From positions 186,001 to 250,000 of the forward strand of contig NZ_JAJEWL010000004.1 in assembly GCF_020687695.1 (NCBI RefSeq): a DNA stretch of 64,000 nucleotides, written 5' to 3'. The position numbers and the translations under genes were made by a program. The DNA is from Pusillimonas sp. MFBS29 (GTDB lineage Bacteria > Pseudomonadota > Gammaproteobacteria > Burkholderiales > Burkholderiaceae_B). Under the pieces are notes generated by a model. The model saw only the letters and a list, made by a program, of their open reading frames with translations. It did no database searches and was not told where the DNA came from. Position 1 is the first letter of the stretch, and every line of letters starts with the position of its first letter. Below, in pieces: positions 1-7,646 of this stretch.

Positions 1-593
1 ACAACGTCGTTTCCTTTCTGTCGCAAAGACGCGACTTGCTGGACGAAGCCTACGCAGGCGACGTTATCGGTATTCCCAATCACGGCGTGCTGCAGCTGGG
101 CGACGTACTGACCGAAGGCGAAACCCTGCAATTTACCGGCCTGCCGTTCTTCGCACCGGAACTGTTCCAGGCAGTAGAGGTCAAAGATCCTTTAAGAACC
201 AAGCAGTTACGCATAGGCCTGACACAGCTCGGCGAAGAAGGCGCAATCCAGGTCTTCAGGCCGGAAGTGGCCGGCGGATCATTGCTGCTGGGCGCAGTCG
301 GCCAGTTGCAGTTCGAGGTCGTGGCACACAGGCTGAAAACGGAATACGGCGTCGAGGCGCGCCTGATGCCTTCGCGTTACAACATGGCACGTTGGTTTAC
401 TGCAGAAGATCCCAAAGTGCTGCGAAAATTCATGGCCGCCAATGCCGCCAACATTGCTTATGATGTTGTCGACGCGGCAGCCTTCCTGGTCAGTTCTTCT
501 GCGCAACTGCGTGTCGCGCAGGAACTGTATCCCGGGCTGGAGTTTCACGCCATGCGCGAGCATGGTGGCAAGGTGTTCGGGCAGCATGACTGA
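1..593 (+). CDS. prfC: Peptide chain release factor 3, C-terminal part (partial)
   Basis: This is the carboxy-terminal part of RF3, the translational GTPase that removes RF1/RF2 from the ribosome after peptide release. The reading frame is open from the left edge (first full codon at base 3), so the GTPase domain lies outside the window. Visible are the domain II/III hallmarks: GDVIGIPNHG, the FTGLPFFAPELF stretch, GEEGAIQVFRP and GAVGQLQFEVV, ending in the RF3-type tail FHAMREHGGKVFG. The order and spacing match E. coli RF3 as I recall it. The ATG/TTG-like start near base 36 is only an artefact of truncation. The stop is at 591-593; no obvious terminator follows. Confidence 0.95.
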   Translation, partial: NVVSFLSQRRDLLDEAYAGDVIGIPNHGVLQLGDVLTEGETLQFTGLPFFAPELFQAVEVKDPLRTKQLRIGLTQLGEEGAIQVFRPEVAGGSLLLGAVGQLQFEVVAHRLKTEYGVEARLMPSRYNMARWFTAEDPKVLRKFMAANAANIAYDVVDAAAFLVSSSAQLRVAQELYPGLEFHAMREHGGKVFGQHD

Positions 594-710
594 AGGCATC
601 AGCGCCAACAGCTGTAAGCCGCCCGATATATACTGGCCTGGTTCTGCGGCTCCAGGAAAGGCAATTTGCCCGGGAACCGCAGTGCAGTTTTGGCAGAACA
701 AAGGGAAAAT

Positions 711-1367
711 ATGTCCTGGCGTATTCTTATTGCGATATTGGTAGTCCTGGCAGGCGCATCGGCCTGGGGAGGACTGCGTCTGGGTGACTGGCTGGTCGCC
801 CATGGCCCCGTGGCCCCACCGGTCGTCGAACATCCCGAGCTTTCAGACACACCAGTGCTTGATGCAAACGGCCTGCCCTTCATGGCGCAACCGCCGCAAC
901 CCCTCATGAATGGTCAGCTTGGCGTTCCCGAAGCCCCTGATCAACTCGCCTGGCAAATCTCTGAAACGGCCGCCGACGACATACTGAGCAATCCCGCCAT
1001 ATCAGTGGCCACATCGAAGATATCCATGGAAGAGGCCATACAAATTGCGGAATATGGCGAGCAGTCTTCAGGCCTGCAAGGCATTGCAGACATCACCGGT
1101 CTGGGTTTGGGCAGCATCAATTCAAACAACCCGGGCAATGCACCCTTGCAGCCCATAGAGGTGGCACCCGCAGCACCCGCTCCGAATACAGCAAGCGCTT
1201 CCTCCGGCAACAACGGCTGGCAAGCTGCGCTGCACCAGGCACTACGTGCCTGCGATGCCGAGGGGTTCTTCAGCCGGCCCAGTTGCGCCTGGGCGGCCCG
1301 CAATCGTTATTGCGAACCCAACAATGCATGGGGTCGAGTCAGCGGCTGCCCGTCCAAGTCTTTCTAG
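711..1367 (+). CDS. Hypothetical secreted or membrane-anchored protein
   Basis: I do not recognise a named family. The chosen ATG at 711 follows an AAGGGA ribosome site and removes an upstream extension lacking one; the product is 218 residues. Residues 3-20 form one hydrophobic segment (ILIAILVVLAGASAWGG), so it is a signal anchor or uncleaved signal peptide, with the rest outside the cytoplasm. The middle is low-complexity and rich in Pro, Ala and Asn (about residues 115-170). The last 40 residues are compact and carry four cysteines in the pattern C-x8-C-x8-C-x11-C together with several Trp, suggesting a small disulfide-bonded domain. It stands alone between prfC and the convergent bfr. 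Confidence 0.7.
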   Translation: MSWRILIAILVVLAGASAWGGLRLGDWLVAHGPVAPPVVEHPELSDTPVLDANGLPFMAQPPQPLMNGQLGVPEAPDQLAWQISETAADDILSNPAISVATSKISMEEAIQIAEYGEQSSGLQGIADITGLGLGSINSNNPGNAPLQPIEVAPAAPAPNTASASSGNNGWQAALHQALRACDAEGFFSRPSCAWAARNRYCEPNNAWGRVSGCPSKSF

Positions 1368-1382
1368 CCTGTCGTGCTCTCT

Positions 1383-1414
1383 GGCGGGTGCGCCGGCAGC
1401 CGCCGGCCCCCGCC
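1383..1414. terminator. GC-rich hairpin between convergent genes
   Basis: GGCGGG (1383-1388) pairs with CCCGCC (1409-1414) and inside it GCCGGC (1392-1397) pairs with GCCGGC (1402-1407) around a 4-base loop. It sits between the ends of the 711-1367 gene and bfr and could serve both directions. There is no clear U-tract, so termination is inferred. Confidence 0.4.
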
Positions 1415-1426
1415 ATGTTGTAACGC

Positions 1427-1903
1427 TTAGTCGTGCTCGCCCATCTGCGATTGCAGGTAGTTTTGCAGCCCCACTTTTTCGACCAGCTCGATTTGCGTTT
1501 CCAGCCAGTCTATGTGTTCTTCCGTGTCGTTCAGAATATCCTGGAACAGATCGCGGGACACGAAGTCGCGCACCGACTCGCAATAAGCCATGGCCTCTTT
1601 TACCGTCGCCTGAGCGCCGGTTTCCAACTTAAGGTCACAGGCCAGAATCTCGGGTACGTCTTCGCCTATCAGCAGCTTGTGCAGATCCTGAAGGTTGGGC
1701 AGGCCGTCCAGCATGAAGATGCGTTCGATCAGACGGTCTGCGTGTTTCATCTCGCCGATTGACTCATCGTATTCATGCTTGCCCAGCTTGTTCAAGCCCC
1801 AATGATTCAGCATGCGGGCGTGCAGAAAGTACTGGTTGATGGCAGTTAGCTCATTCTTGAGCTGTGCATTCAAATGCTTGATAACGGTGGTGTCGCCTTT
1901 CAT
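1427..1903 (-). CDS. bfr: Bacterioferritin
   Basis: Bacterioferritin forms a 24-subunit cage that oxidises Fe(II), stores ferric mineral and binds haem at subunit dimers. The start at 1903 (MKGDTT...) has an AGGAG site 8 bases upstream and gives 158 residues, the usual length. The haem ligand Met52 is present ([13 protein letters not shown]). Ferroxidase ligands Glu18, Glu51, His54, Glu94 and His130 are all visible. By ungapped count against E. coli Bfr the ligand Glu127 is Thr (NDTEEH), with Glu at 128 and 129. The 5' leader contains a perfect GCGCCG-TTT-CGGCGC hairpin (1937-1951). The partner bfd lies upstream on the same strand, 350 bases away. Confidence 0.95.
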   Translation of the reverse strand: MKGDTTVIKHLNAQLKNELTAINQYFLHARMLNHWGLNKLGKHEYDESIGEMKHADRLIERIFMLDGLPNLQDLHKLLIGEDVPEILACDLKLETGAQATVKEAMAYCESVRDFVSRDLFQDILNDTEEHIDWLETQIELVEKVGLQNYLQSQMGEHD

Positions 1904-2253
1904 GGCCGTGCTCCTGAAACTGAGTAAGTGATACACGCGCCGTTTCGGCGCCCGATTCCCTTGATACAGGTCAATTCCTATAGGCTTTCAAGGCTAACAC
2001 GCCATTAAGGCAATTACAGCCTGTGCACCGGTCGCCCGAAGCGCTCGGGCCGCCCCACCCGCTCCCGGGGCTGCAAATGAGAATGACTAGGCTTATAACT
2101 GCGGTTTCAGGACGAATGACAGCATGGCGCGTTCTGCAGCACGACAGCCGGCCGAAATGCTTGATTTCATGGGGAAAAAGTAATGGAAATACGCCACGAA
2201 TAATGGCCGGTCATAAATGCCAGCCATTTTGTTACCAAACGTAATTTTCCAGA
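1904..2253. other. Intergenic region between bfd and bfr
   Basis: This 350-base stretch has no convincing gene. It should carry the bfr promoter and 5' leader. The only clear structure is the 6-bp hairpin GCGCCG-TTT-CGGCGC at 1937-1951, about 33 bases before the bfr start codon. A 73-codon ORF on the plus strand (2023-2244) has no ribosome site or recognisable sequence and is not called. Confidence 0.5.
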
Positions 2254-2517
2254 TCAGGCGCGACGAATGAGGACTTCGACCAAAGGAGCGGTTGCATCGT
2301 TTGCAGCGTCGGACACCCGTGTGCCTTCGGTTTGCGGTGCAGTGACCTGACCGGCATAGCGACCACCCGGCAAGTATTCCGTAGCCGTTTCGGCGCAGCA
2401 GCCGCAGCACGAAGCCACGCCCAATTCGCCCTGCAAATCGGCTAGGGTAGATGCGCCCCGGGCAACGGCCCCTTGGACCTGACGCTCTGTGATGGCATTA
2501 CAGACACAAATAAACAT
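2254..2517 (-). CDS. bfd: Bacterioferritin-associated ferredoxin
   Basis: Bfd is a small [2Fe-2S] protein that docks on bacterioferritin and passes electrons to its haem to release stored iron. The fold signature is the N-terminal MFICVCNAIT (Cys4, Cys6) and a second pair, Cys38 and Cys41, here inside a cysteine-rich SCCGCC stretch with extra Cys37 and Cys40. The start at 2517 is the usual family start; an in-frame ATG three codons earlier (2526) is possible, and neither has a good ribosome site. The protein is 87 residues, longer than E. coli Bfd (64) because of a polar tail after residue 52. Position upstream of bfr supports the call. Confidence 0.9.
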   Translation of the reverse strand: MFICVCNAITERQVQGAVARGASTLADLQGELGVASCCGCCAETATEYLPGGRYAGQVTAPQTEGTRVSDAANDATAPLVEVLIRRA

Positions 2518-2535
2518 GAGAACCATTATTATCTA
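2516..2535 (-). promoter_or_regulatory. Possible Fur box at the bfd start
   Basis: Read on the minus strand, the sequence GATAATAATGGTTCTCAT overlaps the bfd start codon region and agrees with the 19-base Fur consensus at about 12 positions. bfd is commonly iron-repressed, so a Fur site here is expected; the match is moderate and not proof. Confidence 0.3.
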
Positions 2536-2635
2536 AACTTACGCAGAACGCAATCGGTTTACATTGATTTTTAAAAGTTTTTGTCTGTTTTTTGTTGCAG
2601 CGGTCGTGACACCCTGCGCAAAACCAGGCTATTGA

Positions 2636-4045
2636 TCAACCCTGATGCGCTTCCAGGGCGGCGCGTGCCTTGCGTACGATGGCAGGCTCAATGCCGGCCG
2701 CCTCGCGGTATTTGGCGACCGTACGGCGTGCAATCACCACCCCCTGTTCGGCAAGCAGGGCAGCCAGCTTGCTGTCAGACAGCGGTTTCTTGCCGGACTC
2801 TCCTTCTATCAGCTTGTGTATCAGCATCTGTACCGCCGAAGGAGTCGTGCTCTGGCCATCATCAGTTTGCAGGGCGGAAGAAAAGAAACGCTTGAGCTCC
2901 AGGACGCCCCAGGGGGTCTGCACATATTTCTGCTTGGTTGCTCTGGATATGGTTGATTCGTGCAGATCCAGTTCCTGGGCCAGGTCGCGTAACTGCAGGG
3001 GACGCAAGCCACTGTGCCCTTGCTCGAAGAAGTCCATCTGCCGGTCGACAATGGCCTGCATCACCCGCACTATCGTCACGAACCGCTGATTCACGCTCTT
3101 GATCAGGCCGTGAGCCTGCTGCAGCTGTGCCTGCATGGCCGGTGCAGCCGGCGCCTCGCCCAGCAACCCTTCATAAACCCGATTGATCCGTACCCGTGGC
3201 ATAACAGCCGGATTCACACTGACTATCCAGCGCCCCCGGATCTTGCGTACCAGGACGTCGGGAGTGATGTAGGCAGCAGTAGAGGTTGCCCATTCTTTGG
3301 CGGGCTTGGGTTCCAGTTGCAGCAACAAGGCATGCGCCGACAACAGGGTGTCATGCTCGCAGGCCAGAGCATCACGCAGCCGATTCAGGTTACCCGTCGC
3401 CAGCAAAGGCAAATGATCGGCGGCAATTTTCCGGGCCAGTGCCAGCACTTGCGCGGGAAAGGACGCATTCACCGGCAGGTGATCCAGCTGCAAGGCCAGG
3501 CATTCGCTCAACGAGCGGGCAGCAACGCCGGGTGGATCGAATGACTGCAACAAACGCAACGCCGCCTGCAGCTCGTCGAGCCCCACGTCCAGTTCGGCGG
3601 GCAGAAAAGCAAGGATCTCATCCAGACTGGTAAGCAAGTAACCGTTCTCGTCGAGCTCGTCGATCAACAACGACACCAGGGCGCAATCACGGGGCTGCGC
3701 GCGTGTCAGGCGCAACTGCTCCTGCAAATGCTCCTGCAGGGTCTCCGTCAGCGCCGTCTCGGGGCGCTCGGTTTCCTCGTCTGCGTTATTGTTTCCCGCA
3801 CGGTTGGCCGATCCCAGCATCGTCCAGCGCTCGTCCATGGCCTGCGCATCATTGGCTACCTCTGCGCCGGCTTCAGTGTCATACTCTTCTTCACGCTCGA
3901 GCAGCGGGTTATCGTTCAGTGCCTGCGCCACTTCCAGTTCCAGCTCCTGCGTCGACAACTGCAGGAATCGAAGCGATTGCTGCAGTTGTGGTGTCAGGGC
4001 CAGTTGCTGATGCTGACGAAGTTCTAGGGACTGACGAGATTGCAT
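2636..4045 (-). CDS. rpoN: RNA polymerase sigma-54 factor
   Basis: Sigma-54 directs RNA polymerase to -24/-12 promoters opened by AAA+ activators. The 469-residue product starts with the glutamine/leucine-rich region I (QSRQSLELRQHQQLALTPQL), followed by an acidic region II, the core-binding domain, and a DNA-binding domain with the helix-turn-helix (ALAQELDLHESTISRATKQK) around residues 350-375. The diagnostic RpoN box ARRTVAKYRE is intact at residues 439-448. Length is typical. The start codon at 4045 lies only 7 bases from the ATG of the divergent gene at 4053, so both promoters must reach into the neighbouring coding sequence. The usual yhbH/ptsN neighbours are not on the downstream side here. 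Confidence 0.97.
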   Translation of the reverse strand: MQSRQSLELRQHQQLALTPQLQQSLRFLQLSTQELELEVAQALNDNPLLEREEEYDTEAGAEVANDAQAMDERWTMLGSANRAGNNNADEETERPETALTETLQEHLQEQLRLTRAQPRDCALVSLLIDELDENGYLLTSLDEILAFLPAELDVGLDELQAALRLLQSFDPPGVAARSLSECLALQLDHLPVNASFPAQVLALARKIAADHLPLLATGNLNRLRDALACEHDTLLSAHALLLQLEPKPAKEWATSTAAYITPDVLVRKIRGRWIVSVNPAVMPRVRINRVYEGLLGEAPAAPAMQAQLQQAHGLIKSVNQRFVTIVRVMQAIVDRQMDFFEQGHSGLRPLQLRDLAQELDLHESTISRATKQKYVQTPWGVLELKRFFSSALQTDDGQSTTPSAVQMLIHKLIEGESGKKPLSDSKLAALLAEQGVVIARRTVAKYREAAGIEPAIVRKARAALEAHQG

Positions 4046-4052
4046 AGTTAAA

Positions 4053-4607
4053 ATGATTGATATGAATACTGATACTCCGGCTCAACAGCCTACCAGACAA
4101 GACCGCAGCCTGTTTCGCAACACGCTGCTCAAACTGACTGCCGCGCAAAAAATCTTTTGCGTCGTCGTAATCGTCGTGATTGCGCTGATTTGGTACAGGT
4201 TGCTCAATCGCTTGCTGGCATACGGGCATAACATCGACTACAGCGGACTGCAGGTTCTGGGTGCTCGCACCCTTGCGCTGCTCGAGCAATACAACCCGTT
4301 TTTCTGGTGGGCGGTCGTGGCCTTGTGCACGCTTATTATTGCTTATTTTTTGTATCGCTTTGTACTCGGCATGCAGCGTAGCGCACGCGCCCGGCTGGTC
4401 GACGAAGCCACCGTGTCGCAGCTGGTCAGCCAGCTGTCCGAACCTGCGCGGGAAGTCCTGCGATGGGCCTGGCAAGATCGCCGTGATCCCCTGACCGTGG
4501 GTGATTTGCAACGCGCCTACAATGAAATTCGCAGTGGCCGCGCTTCTAAAATTGCTCTGGCACGCCGTCATGCGGCCGTATTGGGTGTGGTGGATCCCGC
4601 AGCCTGA
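4053..4607 (+). CDS. Hypothetical two-helix membrane protein
   Basis: I do not recognise a functional family. The 184-residue protein has two clear transmembrane segments, at about residues 34-54 (IFCVVVIVVIALIWY) and 86-105 (FFWWAVVALCTLIIAYFLYRF), separated by about 30 residues. A basic, charged C-terminal domain of about 75 residues follows, with a DUF4129-like feel but no diagnostic motif. With a Lys/Arg-rich N-terminus the tail is probably cytoplasmic. ATG at 4053 is used; ATG at 4062 is an alternative. The gene is divergent from rpoN with a 7-base gap and ends before the leuA leader, so it is probably monocistronic. Confidence 0.7.
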   Translation: MIDMNTDTPAQQPTRQDRSLFRNTLLKLTAAQKIFCVVVIVVIALIWYRLLNRLLAYGHNIDYSGLQVLGARTLALLEQYNPFFWWAVVALCTLIIAYFLYRFVLGMQRSARARLVDEATVSQLVSQLSEPAREVLRWAWQDRRDPLTVGDLQRAYNEIRSGRASKIALARRHAAVLGVVDPAA

Positions 4608-4655
4608 GCTCGCATAAAGCTTGCGGATTTTGTAAAATTATGTTTGACTATTGGT

Positions 4656-4802
4656 ATGCAAGCCGAACACATCACCTTTGCCAACGCCACTACCCGCAGT
4701 CTCCCTGCGGGTTTCGCGTTGCGTGTTCAGCACGGCTCCCTCGTTGCACCCCTTCCCCAGCTGGCCCTATCGCTACTACTACCGATCGGTTGCCGGGCCT
4801 AG
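4656..4802 (+). CDS. Putative leucine attenuator leader peptide upstream of leuA
   Basis: A 48-codon ORF runs from ATG 4656 to TAG 4800-4802. Nine codons are Leu, and seven of them fall in residues 29-42, where the peptide reads SLVAPLPQLALSLLLPIG. Codons 38, 40, 41 and 42 are all CTA, a codon almost absent from this GC-rich window, and an Ile codon follows. Clustered rare CTA Leu codons just before leuA are the signature of the enterobacterial leuL leader. The ribosome site before ATG 4656 is weak; an in-frame TTG at residue 22 is another possible start. A possible -10 element TAAAAT lies at 4633-4638. Function is inferred from codon content and position. Confidence 0.6.
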   Translation: MQAEHITFANATTRSLPAGFALRVQHGSLVAPLPQLALSLLLPIGCRA

Positions 4803-4846
4803 CGTCCGTGGCAGTTCGGCAGCCCCCTTCGCCACACCCATTTTTT
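4692..4846 (+). promoter_or_regulatory. Candidate attenuator structures in the leuA leader
   Basis: A strong hairpin ACCCGCAG (4692-4699) / CTGCGGGT (4705-4712) lies inside the leader ORF. After the leader stop, GTGGC (4808-4812) can pair with GCCAC (4831-4835), and a run of six T follows at 4841-4846. The second stem is short and I could not resolve a clean terminator/antiterminator switch by eye, so only the general idea of attenuation is supported. Confidence 0.35.
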
Positions 4847-4927
4847 CCGTCATCCCGTCCCAATTGCACGCGGCAACCGCCCCGATGATGGCAAACATAT
4901 CGTTCAGCTATAAAAAACAGGTGTCCC

Positions 4928-6631
4928 ATGATTTCCAATCCCTCCGACAAATATCGTCCATTTGTTGCCTTTGACCGCGACTTTTCCGAACGGACCTGGC
5001 CCAGCAAGCGGATTACGCACCCCCCCATCTGGATGAGCACCGATCTGCGCGACGGCAATCAATCCCTGATCGAGCCCATGAGCGTCGAGCGCAAGCTGCG
5101 CTTCTTCGAGCAGCTGATCAAAATAGGCTTCAAGGAAATCGAAGTGGGATTTCCCTCGGCCTCGCAAACCGATTACGACTTCGTACGCAAGCTGGTTGAC
5201 GAAAACCGCATTCCTGACGATGTCACCATCATTGCCCTGACCCAATCCCGCGAAGACCTGATCAAGCGCACGGTGGAATCGGCGGCCGGCGCCAAGCGTG
5301 CCATCATCCACTTGTACAACGCCTGCGCTCCAGCCTTCCGCAAAATTGTTTTCAACATGAGCAAGGATGAGGTCAAGGAAATTGCCTTGACCGGCACCCG
5401 TCTGGTCAAGGAATACACTTCCAGACACCCAGAAACCACCTGGCTCTACGAGTACTCACCCGAGGTTTTCAGCACCACCGAGCCCGAGTTCGCCCTGGAA
5501 GTATGCAATGCTGTGACCGAAGAGTGGCAACCCACACCGGAAGCCAAAATCATCTACAACCTGCCGGCCACCATCGAAGCAACCACTCCCAATATGTACG
5601 CGGACCAGATAGAGTGGATGCACAACAATCTGAACAAGCGCGACTGCATCGTACTCAGCGTACACCCTCACAATGACCGTGGCACTGCGGTTGCCGCCGC
5701 AGAACTGGCCGTGATGGCCGGCGCCGACCGCATCGAAGGCTGCCTGTTCGGCAATGGCGAGCGTACGGGTAACGTCGATCTGGTGACGTTGGCACTGAAC
5801 CTTTACACACAGGGCATACACCCCGGCCTGGATTTTTCCGATATCGACGAAGTGCGCCGCTGTGTTGAGTACTGCAATCAGCTGCCCGTGCACCCACGCC
5901 ATCCGTACGCCGGCGATCTGGTCTTTACCGCTTTTTCGGGTTCGCACCAGGATGCCATCAAGAAGGGCTTTGCGCGCCAGCAACCCGATACCCTGTGGGA
6001 AGTCCCCTATCTGCCGATCGACCCGGCCGATCTCGGACGCAGCTACGACGCGGTCATTCGCGTGAACAGCCAGTCGGGCAAGGGCGGTGTCTCGTACCTG
6101 CTCGAAGCCGAACACGGACTGGTCCTGCCTCGCCGCCTGCAAATCGAGTTCAGCCGCGCCATCCAGCGCGTGACCGACGAAACCGGAGCGGAAGTCACCG
6201 CCACCCATGTCTATGACCTGTTCTCCAGCGAATACCTGGAGCAGAACCAACCCTGGAAGCTCGTGCGCCACCGCATCACCGGCAACACCCAGGCTGGCAA
6301 CGGCGAGCAGTTCACGATCGAGGTCGAGCTGGAAGAAAACGGCGTGGTACGCAACCTGGTGGGTCGCGGCGACGGCGCTATCTCTGCCTTTGTCGATGCT
6401 CTGGACGTGCAAGTGCGCATCATGGACTATCACGAACATGCCATCGGCACTGGCACCGATACCCGTGCGGCCAGCTATGTCGAGCTGCGCGTGGGTGATT
6501 CACCCACCGGCTTCGGCGTGGGCGTGCATGGCGATATCGTCACCGCTTCGTTCCTGGCCATCCTGAGTGCAGTAAACCGCCATGCCAACAGCGAGCAGGC
6601 AACTGCAGGCGCCGAAGCAGTTACCGCCTGA
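4928..6631 (+). CDS. leuA: 2-isopropylmalate synthase
   Basis: LeuA condenses acetyl-CoA with 2-oxoisovalerate, the first committed step of leucine synthesis. The 567-residue length and N-terminus (SDKYRPF...WPSKRI) match the longer LeuA type found in actinobacteria and many betaproteobacteria. Seen are the TIM-barrel start with [13 protein letters not shown], the metal-binding [11 protein letters not shown], the [12 protein letters not shown] motif, and a C-terminal regulatory domain (about residues 430-550) containing [14 protein letters not shown], where leucine feedback inhibition is expected. The gene is preceded by a leucine-rich leader ORF, so it is probably controlled by attenuation as well as by the enzyme's feedback. 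No other leu gene is adjacent. Confidence 0.97.
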   Translation: MISNPSDKYRPFVAFDRDFSERTWPSKRITHPPIWMSTDLRDGNQSLIEPMSVERKLRFFEQLIKIGFKEIEVGFPSASQTDYDFVRKLVDENRIPDDVTIIALTQSREDLIKRTVESAAGAKRAIIHLYNACAPAFRKIVFNMSKDEVKEIALTGTRLVKEYTSRHPETTWLYEYSPEVFSTTEPEFALEVCNAVTEEWQPTPEAKIIYNLPATIEATTPNMYADQIEWMHNNLNKRDCIVLSVHPHNDRGTAVAAAELAVMAGADRIEGCLFGNGERTGNVDLVTLALNLYTQGIHPGLDFSDIDEVRRCVEYCNQLPVHPRHPYAGDLVFTAFSGSHQDAIKKGFARQQPDTLWEVPYLPIDPADLGRSYDAVIRVNSQSGKGGVSYLLEAEHGLVLPRRLQIEFSRAIQRVTDETGAEVTATHVYDLFSSEYLEQNQPWKLVRHRITGNTQAGNGEQFTIEVELEENGVVRNLVGRGDGAISAFVDALDVQVRIMDYHEHAIGTGTDTRAASYVELRVGDSPTGFGVGVHGDIVTASFLAILSAVNRHANSEQATAGAEAVTA

Positions 6632-6648
6632 GCCTGAAGCGTGCGGCG

Positions 6649-7509
6649 TCAGGCGTAACGCTTGGCGCCGGCCACGCAGACAACCGTACACAGGGTCACA
6701 ACCAACATGGCCCAACTGACGGTCTCGTGCAGAAACAAAGCCGCCAGACCCAGTCCGAAAAAGGGCTGGAGCAGCTGAAGCTGTCCGACTGCGGCAATAC
6801 CACCTTGGGCCAGGCCGCGGTACCAGAAAATAAAGCCCACCAGCATGCTGAACACGGAAACGTACATCAGCCCTATCCATGCCGGAGTTCCCACTCCCGC
6901 AAATGAATCCGGCATAGTGAGCAGGGTAAGCGGCAGCGTCAAAGGCAGTGAAAGCACCAGCGCCCAACTGATGACCTGCCACCCACCCAGCTTGCGCGAC
7001 AAACTCGCACCCTCTGCATAACCCAGGCCGCAGACCACGATGGCGGCCAGCATCAGCAAGTCTCCCTGCATGGACGCCCGGAAAACACCCGAGGCCGCAT
7101 AGCCAACCACAAAAACACTACCCAGCACGGCAAACAACCAGAACGTTGCACGCGGGCGCTCGCCTCCGCGAATAACGCCAAACAACGCCGTAGACACAGG
7201 CAACAGCCCCATATACACCAGGGAATGCGCCGACGATATGTGCTGCAAGGCCAGTGCGGTGAACAGGGGAAAACCTACCACCACACCCAGGATAGTCAGC
7301 ACCAATGAGGCAAAATCCTGTCGATCGGGACGCCTTTGCCTGGACAGGCCAAGCAGGGCGAATCCCAATATCCCCGCAATACACGCCCGGGCGCAGGTCA
7401 CGAACAAGGGATCAAGATCGATGACAGCTGCGCGGGTGGCGGGCAACGAGCCCGAAAAAATCAGCATGCCAATAAAACCGTTGACCCAGGCACTCGTTGC
7501 TTTATTCAT
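6649..7509 (-). CDS. EamA/DMT-family membrane transporter
   Basis: A 286-residue protein with about ten hydrophobic segments in two EamA halves, typical of drug/metabolite exporters. The second half carries the family-typical pattern GLMYVSVFSMLVGFIFWYRG and the QLQLLQPFFGL segment before the last helices. The substrate cannot be read from sequence; many relatives export amino acids or other small metabolites. It is convergent with leuA (17-base gap) and divergent from the LacI-family regulator gene at 7647, sharing a 137-base intergenic region that holds a perfect LacI-type operator, so it may be under the same control. Confidence 0.85.
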   Translation of the reverse strand: MNKATSAWVNGFIGMLIFSGSLPATRAAVIDLDPLFVTCARACIAGILGFALLGLSRQRRPDRQDFASLVLTILGVVVGFPLFTALALQHISSAHSLVYMGLLPVSTALFGVIRGGERPRATFWLFAVLGSVFVVGYAASGVFRASMQGDLLMLAAIVVCGLGYAEGASLSRKLGGWQVISWALVLSLPLTLPLTLLTMPDSFAGVGTPAWIGLMYVSVFSMLVGFIFWYRGLAQGGIAAVGQLQLLQPFFGLGLAALFLHETVSWAMLVVTLCTVVCVAGAKRYA

Positions 7510-7602
7510 GATTTCCTTGTGTTGGCCGCCCGGGCGATGCTGTTTTTACACATAGTACCTCGGGTAAATACTGTAATAAGCATGCAATAGTTATTGTTTA
7601 AT

Positions 7603-7618
7603 ATGAAAACGTTTTCAT
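7603..7618. promoter_or_regulatory. LacI-family operator palindrome
   Basis: ATGAAAACGTTTTCAT is a perfect 16-base palindrome with the central CG and GAAAACGTTTTC core typical of LacI/GalR-family operators. It lies 28 bases before the GTG of the LacI-type gene at 7647 and about 95 bases before the divergent transporter. Autoregulation and control of the downstream operon are inferred. Confidence 0.7.
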
Positions 7619-7646
7619 CTTACCGTCATAAGCAAGAGCAACGTCC

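Noticed and set aside
630-650. Possible sigma-54 promoter (TGGCC...TGC) before the 711 gene
   Set aside because: The GG to GC spacing is nine bases instead of ten and the rest of the consensus is poor.
2023-2244. 73-codon ORF in the bfd-bfr gap
   Set aside because: No ribosome site, no recognisable sequence and a composition unlike the neighbouring proteins.
4640-4888. 82-codon ORF overlapping the leuA leader in another frame
   Set aside because: Pro/Arg/Ser-rich composition typical of an off-frame reading; the leucine-rich frame starting at 4656 explains the region better.
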